NCBI GenBank assembly: GCA_021323555.1
Contig: JAJONP010000021.1
Span: 1 to 28,599, forward strand
From: Gammaproteobacteria bacterium
Lineage (GTDB): Bacteria; Pseudomonadota; Gammaproteobacteria; DSM-16500
DNA length: 28,599 bases
Direction of reading: 5' to 3'
Shown: one piece after another, positions 1-7,150 of the stretch
How positions within the stretch are numbered: position 1 is the first letter of the stretch
Layout of the letters: each line of letters opens with the position of its first letter
The notes under the pieces: generated by a model
What the model saw: only the letters and a program-made list of their open reading frames with translations
What the model was told of the DNA's origin: nothing
Databases searched by the model: none
Made by a program: the position numbers and the translations under genes

Positions 1-98
1 CCTGGTTTAACAAATTCATTCTCTAAAATGACGCAAGGGTCATTATCGACAATAATTTTCATCCCACCGCGAATTTCATTTGTTGTATAAACAGCCAT
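1..98 (-). CDS. efp: Elongation factor P, N-terminal fragment
   Basis: The minus strand from base 98 reads [12 protein letters not shown] followed by [20 protein letters not shown], the start of EF-P (the KOW-like N-terminal domain). EF-P binds between the P and E sites of the ribosome and rescues stalling at consecutive prolines. Only 32 codons are inside the window; the lysine that is modified lies just beyond, so it cannot be checked. The start codon is preceded by AAGGGG at good spacing. It is divergent from epmB, whose product makes the (R)-beta-lysine used to modify EF-P, and this pairing supports both calls. Confidence 0.93.
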   Translation of the reverse strand, partial: MAVYTTNEIRGGMKIIVDNDPCVILENEFVKP

Positions 99-120
99 TA
101 TTTTCCCCTTGAATAGATTT

Positions 121-131
121 TGCTATATAAT
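121..131 (+). promoter_or_regulatory. Probable extended -10 promoter for epmB
   Basis: The plus strand reads TGCTATATAAT, which contains both a TG-N-TATATA extended -10 and a perfect TATAAT (126-131). There is no convincing -35 box. Initiation near 136 would give a leader of about 40 bases. It shares its bases with the efp promoter on the other strand, so the two genes may compete for polymerase. Confidence 0.4.
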
Positions 132-154
132 AGCGTCCTCTGTTCAATAATCAA
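127..154 (-). promoter_or_regulatory. Probable sigma-70 promoter for efp
   Basis: On the minus strand, TTGATT (149-154) and TATTAT (127-132) are 16 bases apart. They match the -35 box at 4/6 and the -10 box at 5/6. Initiation would be near base 120 and give a leader of about 20 bases ending in AAGGGG. It overlaps the epmB promoter on the other strand. Confidence 0.45.
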
Positions 155-178
155 AAGATAAAAAATAAAAAATTACTT

Positions 179-1186
179 ATGAAAAACAAAACCTCTTGGC
201 AGGCTGCTTTAATTGAAGCAGTCACTGACCCCCGCGAGCTATTACAACTCCTTGGCCTTGACTTGAGTTTGCTTGATCAGGCAAAAGCCGCCGCAGCGCT
301 TTTCCCACTCAAGGTTCCCCGTGGATTCATTGCTCGGATGCAAAAAGGAAACCCATCTGACCCGTTGTTACGTCAAGTGTTACCCATAGGCGATGAACAG
401 GATATTGTCACAGGTTTTACCCCAGATGCTTTAGATGAAACAAAAGCAAACCCTGTTCCAGGCTTACTACATAAATATCACGGCCGTGTATTGTTTATCC
501 TAGCAGGGGCTTGTGGTATTCATTGCCGTTATTGTTTTAGGCGCAATTTTCCTTATAGCAAAAACAACCCTGGCACTACGGGTTGGGCACAAGCCTTTGC
601 GTATATTGCCCACGATGAAACAATTACAGAAGCCATTTTAAGCGGTGGCGATCCTTTAGTCATCAATGATGATTTTTTAGCAGAGTTTACGCAAAAACTC
701 AGCGACATTCCTCACCTCAAGCGATTACGTATTCACAGTCGAATGCCTATTGTCTTGCCTGAGCGGATCACATCAGAATTTATCAGCTGGTTTTCAAGTT
801 CCAGGCTGAACCCTATTTTGGTTACACATTGCAATCATCCGCAGGAAATAAATCAACCAGTGATCGATGCAATGAAGCGTTTATCAAAAGCAGGTGTTAC
901 ATTATTGAATCAATCCGTTATTTTAAAAGGGGTGAATGATCACGCAGAAATATTAATCCGCTTGAGCGAATCATTATTTTCGGCAGGGATTATGCCCTAC
1001 TATTTGAATCTGCTTGATAAAGTCCAAGGCGCGGCGCATTTTGATATGGCATTAAAAACAGCCCAAGCCTTGCATTGGCAAATGGCACAACAATTGCCAG
1101 GCTATCTTGTTCCCAAGCTAGTCTCTGAACAGCCAGGGGCACCTGCAAAACTCACTAGAATGTTTTCAGATTTCTACACAGGCTAA
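179..1186 (+). CDS. epmB: EF-P (R)-beta-lysine synthase, lysine 2,3-aminomutase type
   Basis: A radical-SAM, PLP-dependent enzyme that converts L-lysine to (R)-beta-lysine, which EpmA then attaches to EF-P. The radical-SAM cluster motif CxxxCxxC is visible at C112, C116 and C119 (ACGIHCRYCFRR). A glycine-rich SAM-contact stretch (ILSGGDPL) follows near residue 155. The C-terminal segment PGYLVPKLVSEQPG holds a lysine in the region expected to bind PLP. At 335 residues it matches the short EpmB subfamily and not the longer clostridial aminomutases. The ATG follows an A-rich leader with no strong ribosome binding site. It lies head to head with efp. epmA is not in the window. Confidence 0.94.
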   Translation: MKNKTSWQAALIEAVTDPRELLQLLGLDLSLLDQAKAAAALFPLKVPRGFIARMQKGNPSDPLLRQVLPIGDEQDIVTGFTPDALDETKANPVPGLLHKYHGRVLFILAGACGIHCRYCFRRNFPYSKNNPGTTGWAQAFAYIAHDETITEAILSGGDPLVINDDFLAEFTQKLSDIPHLKRLRIHSRMPIVLPERITSEFISWFSSSRLNPILVTHCNHPQEINQPVIDAMKRLSKAGVTLLNQSVILKGVNDHAEILIRLSESLFSAGIMPYYLNLLDKVQGAAHFDMALKTAQALHWQMAQQLPGYLVPKLVSEQPGAPAKLTRMFSDFYTG

Positions 1187-1280
1187 ATCTCGCACATGGC
1201 CAACTACTTGCTTAACATTATGAAAAAATAATTTGCTTAAAGACACTTTAATAGCTTGATTTTACAATTATTAATCCTTC

Positions 1281-1296
1281 TAAGGGGAAACCCTTA
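1281..1296 (+). terminator. Weak candidate terminator after epmB
   Basis: TAAGGG-GAAA-CCCTTA forms a perfect 6-bp hairpin with a GAAA tetraloop. A T-rich tract (ATTATTTTTTATTTTT) begins about five bases after the stem, further away than in a canonical intrinsic terminator. It is about 95 bases past the epmB stop codon. Confidence 0.3.
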
Positions 1297-1335
1297 TCGA
1301 CATTATTTTTTATTTTTCCTCAGGTTTTTATAGAG

Positions 1336-1370
1336 TTAACCACACTGTTATCCACAGTTTCTGTGGATAA
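1336..1370. promoter_or_regulatory. Cluster of three DnaA boxes
   Basis: Two perfect DnaA boxes, TTATCCACA (1348-1356) and its inverse TGTGGATAA (1362-1370), face each other across five bases. A one-mismatch box, TTAACCACA, lies at 1336-1344 in the same orientation as the first. Three boxes in 35 bases is far above chance. The site lies between epmB and the leucine-rich leader, and the sequence on its left is T-rich. It could titrate DnaA, repress the downstream leader, or be part of a replication origin. Confidence 0.6.
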
Positions 1371-1464
1371 TCATGTAGATGGTAGAAACCTGCATTTTGT
1401 TCATTCTGGGTTATTATTAATTAAAATTGATTTGCATAGAGATTATCGAATAGCTATACTGCTG

Positions 1465-1503
1465 ATGTATAAACGCTTGTTGCTTCTGCTATTAACTTAC
1501 TAG
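1465..1503 (+). CDS. Candidate leucine leader peptide (six consecutive Leu codons)
   Basis: A 12-codon ORF reads MYKRLLLLLLTY and stops at TAG (1501-1503). The six leucines are encoded by TTG TTG CTT CTG CTA TTA at 1477-1494. This is the layout of an amino-acid attenuator leader peptide, in which scarce charged tRNA-Leu stalls the ribosome. A 7-bp intrinsic terminator starts 14 bases after the stop codon. There is no clear ribosome binding site. The TTGCAT/TATACT pair at 1432-1460 would start transcription almost on the ATG, so transcription may begin further upstream, for example from TTGTTC/TAAAAT at 1397-1427, which is weak. Downstream are an NYN-domain gene and ybeY, not leucine biosynthesis genes, so a relic or a free-standing short RNA is possible. 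Confidence 0.5.
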   Translation: MYKRLLLLLLTY

Positions 1504-1545
1504 GGCGCAAGAGACACCCTGGGTATATCCCAGGGCTTTTATTTT
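1500..1545 (+). terminator. Intrinsic terminator with competing antiterminator stem (attenuator)
   Basis: CCCTGGG (1517-1523) and CCCAGGG (1529-1535) form a perfect 7-bp GC-rich stem with loop TATAT, followed by CTTTTATTTT. The left arm can instead pair, bases 1517-1522, with CTAGGG at 1500-1505 (six pairs, one of them G-U). The two structures exclude each other. A ribosome at the leader stop codon would cover 1500-1505 and allow termination. A ribosome stalled at the first leucine codons would leave it free. The terminator itself is convincing; the switch is inferred. Confidence 0.75.
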
Positions 1546-1565
1546 CAGGAACATTATTTTTACAC

Positions 1566-2209
1566 ATGAATAATAAGAAAAAAGTTGCGGTATATGTAGA
1601 TGGATTCAACCTATATCATGGACTGGTAAACCTTTCAAAACCTCATCTTAAATGGTTAAATTTAAAATCTCTAGCTGAAAAATTTATTGACCAAGCCCCT
1701 GAATCCATTGAGAAATCTATTATTTTAGCGCGGTAGCTAATTTTATGGACAAAGATACTATTCTGCGCCACCGCACATACATTGAAGCATTAGAAACAAT
1801 TGGCATTGAGTTTGTTCAAGGAAATTTCAAGAATAAACTTCTTACCTATAAAAATAAGCACTTGGAATTTAAGTGGAAAAAACATGAAGAAAAAGAAACA
1901 GATGTGAATATCTCTATTTACATGGTAAGAGATGCTATTAAAAAAAGTTATGATAAATTTATTTTAATAACTAATGATACTGATATAGTACCCGCAGTAA
2001 AAATGGCTAGAAGTGAAAATGAAAATTTGCAACTTAAATTATTGACACCACCCACACTTACAACACATGATTCTCTTTTATGTGCAGTTGCTCCTGGCAT
2101 CCCCTCAAAATTAACAGTGGGACATATTCAAAATAGCCTATTGCCTGAGAAAATTACAAAGTCTAACGGTAAAATTATCTCGATTCCGATTCATTATATT
2201 CAAAAATAA
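1566..2209 (+). pseudogene. Frameshifted NYN-domain (PIN-like, DUF88/LabA-type) RNase gene
   Basis: Reading starts at ATG 1566 with MNNKKKVAVYVDGFNLYHGL, the N-terminal aspartate motif of NYN domains. It continues for 56 codons to a TAG at 1734-1736. The rest of the domain is in another frame: codons from 1715 read IYYFSAVANFMDKD, then a long ORF runs to 2209 with the other acidic motifs (KETDVNI and ITNDTD). Restoring one A in the AAA at 1713-1715 rejoins the protein as ESIEKIYYFSAVANFMDKD, so a one-base deletion explains the break. The intact protein would be about 214 residues. It could be a recent pseudogene or a sequencing error. An internal ATG at 1745 would give a fragment lacking the first catalytic aspartate. 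Confidence 0.8.
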
Positions 2210-2222
2210 GGGGATATCGGCA

Positions 2223-2699
2223 ATGCATCGTATCGTTATTCAATGTGCCGTGCTTAAGAATATAATGCCTGCGGCAAGGCAATTAAGAAAATGGGCGAGA
2301 GACATATTAAAAAATCAAACAACACAGGCTGTCGAAATAACTATTCGGATTGTTACCCCTCTGGAAATGATAAAACTCAACACTCAATATCGCCATAAAG
2401 AAAACGTAACCAATGTATTATCCTTTCCGTATAGTTCCAAAAATATAACTATAAATACAAAAAAAGAACCTTTATTGTTAGGTGATATAGTCATCTGCGC
2501 CGATGTTGTTAATCAAGAAGCTATCGCACAGGCAAAAAAACCTATCGCGCATTGGGCACATATAGTAACACACGGTATTTTACATTTATTAGGTTATGAT
2601 CATGAAGTAGAAGCAGATGCTATTCTCATGGAATCTTTAGAGGTTCGTATGTTAGAATCCTTGGGTTTTCCAAACCCCTATAAGAGTCAAGAGTACTAA
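2223..2699 (+). CDS. ybeY: Endoribonuclease YbeY, 16S rRNA maturation
   Basis: A zinc-dependent endoribonuclease involved in 16S rRNA 3'-end maturation and ribosome quality control. The signature zinc-binding motif is near residues 121-132: HGILHLLGYDHE, the HGxLHLxGYDH pattern with three histidines. The upstream segment NVLSFPY, followed by GDIVIC, is also typical of the family. At 158 residues it is full length. It usually sits between ybeZ (PhoH-like) and corC/ybeX; here ybeZ is absent, the NYN relic is upstream, and a truncated CorC follows one base after the stop codon. The start is an ATG 13 bases after the NYN stop codon, with GGGG a few bases upstream. Confidence 0.94.
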   Translation: MHRIVIQCAVLKNIMPAARQLRKWARDILKNQTTQAVEITIRIVTPLEMIKLNTQYRHKENVTNVLSFPYSSKNITINTKKEPLLLGDIVICADVVNQEAIAQAKKPIAHWAHIVTHGILHLLGYDHEVEADAILMESLEVRMLESLGFPNPYKSQEY

Positions 2700-2700
2700 A

Positions 2701-2970
2701 ATGGATGATGAAATAAAAAAAAATCAAACAGGTTCTTATACTGTTAAAGCAAGTATTTCATTAGATGATTTTAATGAATATTTTGATGCAGAAATGAATG
2801 ATGAAACGGTAGATACGATTGGTGATTTGATCATGCGCCAGATAGGACATTCCCCTAAACAAGATGAATCCGTTGTAATTCGAAATTTCTTTTTTAAAGT
2901 ATTGCATAGCGACCATCGACGAATTTATTTATTAGAAGTCATTAAAGAACCCACCCAAGAAATTATTTAA
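2701..2970 (+). CDS. Stand-alone CorC/HlyC C-terminal domain, truncated CorC (YbeX)
   Basis: The 89-residue product corresponds to the C-terminal transporter-associated domain of CorC/YbeX. The segments SISLDDFNEYFDAEMNDE, VDTIGDLIMRQIGHSP and FFFKVLHSDHRRIYLLEV align with the last third of the normal 290-residue protein. Both CBS domains and the N-terminus are missing, and there is no room for them: ybeY stops one base before this ATG. The position is where corC normally lies. The frame is intact and the domain's conserved residues are kept, so it may still be made, coupled to ybeY translation. The function of the isolated domain is unknown, and the symbol is withheld because the CBS regions are gone. 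Confidence 0.82.
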   Translation: MDDEIKKNQTGSYTVKASISLDDFNEYFDAEMNDETVDTIGDLIMRQIGHSPKQDESVVIRNFFFKVLHSDHRRIYLLEVIKEPTQEII

Positions 2971-3013
2971 CGATTTGCACAAGCAGGTACATCTGCATTT
3001 TGAAGAGGCTGTG

Positions 3014-4213
3014 ATGGGAAACATTCAGGTTGATTTCGTTATTATCGGGGGTGGCATTGCAGGGTTGTGGTTGTTAAATCGCTTAAGGCAATTAAACGTT
3101 TCCGTTATTTTATTAGAATCAGGCGCATTAGGCGGTGCGCAAACTCATAAAGCCCAAGGCATTATTCATGGTGGGATGAAATACGCATTGTCTGGCCAAT
3201 TAACGTCTGCGGCCCAGGCGATTGCTAAGATGCCTGCTGTATGGAAAGCCTGCCTGGAAGGACAAGGCGAGATTGATTTATCGAAAGTCTCTGTTTTATC
3301 AAAACAACAATACTTGTGGTCAACAGGATCGCTCACATCAAAAATGGCAAGTTTTTTTGCGGGACTTACTTTGAAAAGTGATACGAAGTCATTAGACAAA
3401 AAAGATTTTCCTGCTATTTTTCAGCATCCACAATTTCAAGGTCAAGTCTATTCGTTGAATGAGATTGTCATAGATGTCCATGCTTTATTACGTGAATTAA
3501 CAAGGGCCCATGAAGAATTTATTTTTAAAATTGATCCGATGGAAGAAAGCCATCTTGAATTAGATGAAAATGATCATATTAAATCACTGACTATTCAATC
3601 TGAGTCACGTACATTACAAATAAATGCTAAAAAATTTATTTTTACTGCAGGTAGTGGCAATGAATTGCTATTAAGAAAATTAAAACATCATACGATTGGC
3701 GCGCAACGTAGGCCTTTGCACATGGTGATTGTTAAGCATCATTTTACTTATCCCGTCTATGCGCATTGTTTAGGTTTAAGCGCCACACCTCGATTGACAA
3801 TTACGACACATCAAGCAAAAGATGGAAAATCTATTTGGTATATAGGTGGGCAAATTGCTGAAGAAGGCGTGAAGTTATCTTCCGAAAATCAAATTCTTAA
3901 AATGAGAAAAGAATTAAAAGAATTATTCTCCTGGTTAGATTTTTCTGAGGCAGAATTCGCGAGTTTTTATATTGATCGCGCGGAGAGTTTGCAGCCAAAC
4001 CACACACGTCCTGATACGTGTTCTGTGCAGGAGATTGGAAATATATTAGTCGCCTGGCCGATTAAATTGGCATTTGCGCCACTGCTCACCAATGAAATAT
4101 TGCGCTATTTAACACCCTCTTTTATTCAACCTAATGCTATCAATAAGCGCGCATTCAATGCGTGGCCAGCTCCTCTGCTCGCTCAGCCTATATGGGATCA
4201 ATTGTTACCATAA
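3014..4213 (+). CDS. FAD-dependent oxidoreductase (DAO family)
   Basis: A 399-residue flavoprotein of the D-amino-acid oxidase/glycerol-3-phosphate dehydrogenase fold. The N-terminus has the FAD-binding GxGxxG (IIGGGIAG, residues 10-17) and the acidic end of the second strand (LLES). An AQTHKAQGIIHGGMKYAL segment follows, reminiscent of GlpD-like proteins. The C-terminus (NILVAWPIKLAFAPLLTNEI) is where the family makes its last FAD contacts. The substrate cannot be told. ATG 3014 was chosen over an upstream TTG (2975) because AAGAGG lies six bases before it and the FAD motif starts at once; an in-frame GTG sits directly before it. It follows the corC stub by about 40 bases and is probably co-transcribed with it. 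Confidence 0.85.
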   Translation: MGNIQVDFVIIGGGIAGLWLLNRLRQLNVSVILLESGALGGAQTHKAQGIIHGGMKYALSGQLTSAAQAIAKMPAVWKACLEGQGEIDLSKVSVLSKQQYLWSTGSLTSKMASFFAGLTLKSDTKSLDKKDFPAIFQHPQFQGQVYSLNEIVIDVHALLRELTRAHEEFIFKIDPMEESHLELDENDHIKSLTIQSESRTLQINAKKFIFTAGSGNELLLRKLKHHTIGAQRRPLHMVIVKHHFTYPVYAHCLGLSATPRLTITTHQAKDGKSIWYIGGQIAEEGVKLSSENQILKMRKELKELFSWLDFSEAEFASFYIDRAESLQPNHTRPDTCSVQEIGNILVAWPIKLAFAPLLTNEILRYLTPSFIQPNAINKRAFNAWPAPLLAQPIWDQLLP

Positions 4214-4287
4214 AATAGGCATAAAATGATTAATATACAGGAACAACAGGAGATCCTTTATAAAAAGGAAAACATCGACTTAGCGGC

Positions 4288-4364
4288 GTTATTCCCACGA
4301 AGGCAGGAACCTATTCTGAAGTTTAGCTACATGGCAGAATGGGTTGCCGCCTTCGCAGAATAAC
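4288..4364. repeat. Imperfect palindromic repeat between convergent genes
   Basis: GTTATTCCCACGAAGGCAGG (4288-4307) is inverted in GCCGCCTTCGCAGAATAAC (4346-4364). A further ATTCTG/CAGAAT pair sits nearer the centre (4313-4318 and 4334-4339). The unit resembles the widespread ATTCCCGCGAAGGCGGG type of interspersed repeat, partly decayed. It lies between the convergent oxidoreductase and hsp20 genes and could act as a two-way terminator stem. Confidence 0.55.
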
Positions 4365-4389
4365 AAGCTTTCCTATGTAAATTATGCCT

Positions 4390-4827
4390 TTATTCTTCAA
4401 CCTGGATTTGGATTTTCTTGGATTCAGGTGTTTTCTTTTTATTAATAACAATTTCTAATATACCGTGTTTTGTTTTTGCCTGAATATTATTAGCATCAGC
4501 TGTATCAGGCAAAGCAAATCGTCGATAAAAAGAGCCTCTTATCCTTTCAACACGGTGATAATTTTTCTTCTCTTCCTTGTGTATATCATCGCGCTCTCCT
4601 TTAATTGTTAATATATTATTTTCCATAGAGATTTCTATTTTTTCTGGTTTAACACCTGGCACATCTACATAGAGTAGAAATTGGTCGGGCCCCTCTTTGA
4701 TATCGACTGCAGGCAACCAATTACCACTTTCTACAACGGAATCATCTCTCTCTGAAAATTTTAGCTTATCATCCAATAATTTATTAATTTCATTCAGTAC
4801 TGTAAACGGATTATGACGTATTAACAT
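4390..4827 (-). CDS. Small heat-shock protein, Hsp20/alpha-crystallin family
   Basis: A 145-residue ATP-independent holdase that binds unfolding proteins. The alpha-crystallin domain runs from about residue 40 (WLPAVDIKEG) through DVPGVKPEKIEISMENN and the LTIKGERDD strand to HGILEIVINKK. A C-terminal KKIQIQVEE tail carries the I-x-I motif used for oligomer assembly. The start at 4827 was chosen because AGGAGA lies seven bases upstream. The longer reading from 4866 would begin upstream of, or at, the likely transcription start. A sigma-32 promoter precedes it. It lies downstream of tamB on the same strand but has its own promoter. Confidence 0.93.
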   Translation of the reverse strand: MLIRHNPFTVLNEINKLLDDKLKFSERDDSVVESGNWLPAVDIKEGPDQFLLYVDVPGVKPEKIEISMENNILTIKGERDDIHKEEKKNYHRVERIRGSFYRRFALPDTADANNIQAKTKHGILEIVINKKKTPESKKIQIQVEE

Positions 4828-4867
4828 AATGATATCTCCTATATGAAATTTAATTAACCTAATCATA

Positions 4868-4895
4868 AAATAGGGTCAGAATGTAAAATTTCAAG
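4868..4895 (-). promoter_or_regulatory. Sigma-32 heat-shock promoter of hsp20
   Basis: On the minus strand CTTGAAA (4889-4895) is a perfect sigma-32 -35 element. It is followed after 13 bases by CCCTATTT (4868-4875), which matches CCCCATNT at all but one base. Initiation near 4861 gives a 34-base leader with AGGAGA before the ATG at 4827. This implies heat-shock control by RpoH. Confidence 0.8.
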
Positions 4896-4951
4896 GGGAA
4901 TTTATTCTGTCAAAAATATTAAAAAACTGAAAATCGCAATTAAGTGACTGT

Positions 4952-7150
4952 TTAAGGGCTTTCAAAGCCATACAAAATATCTACGCCATTATCAATAGTG
5001 CTGGTTTCTGATTGAATTGCCCAGTGCTTGTTTAATTGATAACGCACATTCAAAACAGAAACAGGATTAAAAATTCCGATACTATAATGTAATGATAACT
5101 TCTTAGAAATTTTCTTGCCTACGACAAAAGAGGGTGTTGATTGCATTTGATTAGTAACCGTATCAAATGTTTGTACAGAAGCGATATTGATTTCTGTTGA
5201 TCCTAACATTTTTGTGAACTTATTCATTAGGCCGCCTGCATTTGCTACGCCTGGACTTAAAGCTGATAAAGCGCCTAGTAATGCAGAACCTTCACCACCT
5301 AAAGAAGACAATATTTGGGCTTGTGTTAAGCCTGCAGGAATAGAAAATAATGTCACTTGCGGGTTGTTCAATGTACCTAGAATACGTATGCCAACGGTTA
5401 CCTCTGTATTAATACCACTCTCAAGAGAGGGCATAGATCCAATGTCGGTGGCGGGGTTCACGTCTTTTATTTTGCGAATGGCTTCAATTTGTAACCCAGG
5501 GTCAGTAAGTACATTCCCTGTAAAAATAAGCCGGCCTGTTTTTATTATCAGATCTTGTCCATAAATAGAATATTTGCCATGGATAGCCGTGATTTCACCC
5601 GTGCCAGTAGGAGGACTATTCGGCATTTGAGTAATGAGTAATTTTCCCTTTAAATAAGTTTCAAGCTCTTTATAGTTAAAGAAAATATTCTGCCCTAACT
5701 CAAGTTCAACTTTTATATCTGCTCCAGAGAGAAAAGATAATTTTTTATTTTCAGGTTGCCCAACGAACACGGTCTCATTGGGTAATGTAACGGTGTTAAT
5801 AAAATCTTTTAGCTTGATCGCGGCTTCTGGAATGAAAAGCTTGCCTTGTAATTGCACCTTGGGGTAAGCAAGGTTTATTTTTAAGTGCGGTGAAAGTATC
5901 ACTTTAAATTTCGGTAAATCAACAGTATTCAGGTCATTTCCTTGTAGAATGAATGTAGCTGGAAAATCTGGTTTTTTTAATTCAATATCCCCTTGTAATT
6001 GAGCTTTTCCTTTTCCTGAATGGAAACTGCCATTTACCTTTAAAATATTCTTTTTAAGTATTGCTTCCATCGTCATGTCTGTGGGATGAATGCCTAACGC
6101 AGGAATAATTAATTGTCCTTGTGTTAAATAAACTGCTCCTGTTAGTTCAGGCTTAGCCATTGTCCCATTGATATTGATAATTCCTTTTAAGATACCTTGA
6201 GGGTGTTCGATTTCAGGAACGACATGATGTAATCCAGCCAAATTTATAAAATTTAATTTCAAAGCGGCGATGAGGGGTTGTTCTGGATTAATAAAGTTTG
6301 AAAAATCAGGTAAATTGGCATTTAAAGATAAAACGGGTTCTTGTTCAACTAAAACTTGCGATTGAACTAAAAGAGCATGTTGTTTATAAGCAGCCTTACC
6401 CAAAATTGTTACATTTATTTTCTTAATAGGATGATTTTCTATTTCTATCTGCGTAGCAGTCAGATGAATGGACGAATTTATTTTTGATTGTACTTCGCTC
6501 ATATGTGCTTCACCAACAAGCTTGTTAATTTTTTCTTCGGCTATTTTTAGATGATCACCTCGCACTACCACATTAAAAAGTGGAAATAACCGTTCACCTT
6601 TAACACTGCCTGAGCCTATAAAAGAGCCTGAGCAATTATCATAAAAAACATGACAAGTTGGAATGCTGAACTGCCAGTGAAAATCCCATTTATTTTTCAA
6701 TTCACCCGTTAAATTAAATTCCATGCCTGATTTTTTAATGTTGAGTTGATGAATGACTAAATGGCGTACTGTGATATAACGTAAGAATGCAAAATCATCC
6801 AAGGTAATAGTACCGGAAGTAGCACCTTCATCAAAAAAAGTCATTTGAGATTGCTCTAATAAGAGGGAATCAATGACTAATTTTCTATGAAGAAGTTGCT
6901 TGGGATACCAACTTACTGTGAACGATTTTAAATTTATTTTCTCTTCTTTTGTTTGATAGGAAATGCCTTGTAAAGAAAATCCAGACAATAAAGTGCCATT
7001 GATTTTTTCTATTTTTAATTTTCCAGGTAGAAGCCGCGCAATAGAGTGTAGGTCAAAGAGTAATCCCTCCGTTGTACAACAAGCTAAATAACCCGCTATG
7101 GCCAGGCTGGCAAAAACAATAATCAACACATATTTAATAAAATAACGCAT
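4952..7150 (-). CDS. tamB: Translocation and assembly module protein TamB, short form
   Basis: An inner-membrane-anchored periplasmic protein that, with TamA, bridges the envelope for autotransporter assembly and lipid transport. Residues 6-25 form a signal anchor (KYVLIIVFASLAIAGYLACC). Long beta-strand-rich stretches follow. The conserved TamB C-terminal domain covers about the last 200 residues, with GRLIFTGNVLTDPGLQIEA, ILGTLNNPQVTLFSIPAGL and QILSSLGG, and a closing RYQLNKHWAIQSET plus YGFE. At 732 residues it is far shorter than E. coli TamB (about 1260), so the periplasmic groove should be shorter. The ATG overlaps the tamA stop codon by one base (TGATG), indicating translational coupling. 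Confidence 0.9.
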   Translation of the reverse strand: MRYFIKYVLIIVFASLAIAGYLACCTTEGLLFDLHSIARLLPGKLKIEKINGTLLSGFSLQGISYQTKEEKINLKSFTVSWYPKQLLHRKLVIDSLLLEQSQMTFFDEGATSGTITLDDFAFLRYITVRHLVIHQLNIKKSGMEFNLTGELKNKWDFHWQFSIPTCHVFYDNCSGSFIGSGSVKGERLFPLFNVVVRGDHLKIAEEKINKLVGEAHMSEVQSKINSSIHLTATQIEIENHPIKKINVTILGKAAYKQHALLVQSQVLVEQEPVLSLNANLPDFSNFINPEQPLIAALKLNFINLAGLHHVVPEIEHPQGILKGIININGTMAKPELTGAVYLTQGQLIIPALGIHPTDMTMEAILKKNILKVNGSFHSGKGKAQLQGDIELKKPDFPATFILQGNDLNTVDLPKFKVILSPHLKINLAYPKVQLQGKLFIPEAAIKLKDFINTVTLPNETVFVGQPENKKLSFLSGADIKVELELGQNIFFNYKELETYLKGKLLITQMPNSPPTGTGEITAIHGKYSIYGQDLIIKTGRLIFTGNVLTDPGLQIEAIRKIKDVNPATDIGSMPSLESGINTEVTVGIRILGTLNNPQVTLFSIPAGLTQAQILSSLGGEGSALLGALSALSPGVANAGGLMNKFTKMLGSTEINIASVQTFDTVTNQMQSTPSFVVGKKISKKLSLHYSIGIFNPVSVLNVRYQLNKHWAIQSETSTIDNGVDILYGFESP

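Noticed and set aside
1700..1750. Programmed -1 frameshift in the NYN gene
   Set aside because: The shift point (GAGAAATCT) is not a slippery heptamer and no strong downstream structure is seen; a one-base deletion or sequencing error is simpler.
5187..5564. A 125-codon plus-strand ORF opposite tamB
   Set aside because: It is antisense to the conserved C-terminal domain of TamB and its product resembles no protein; a shadow of a real coding strand.
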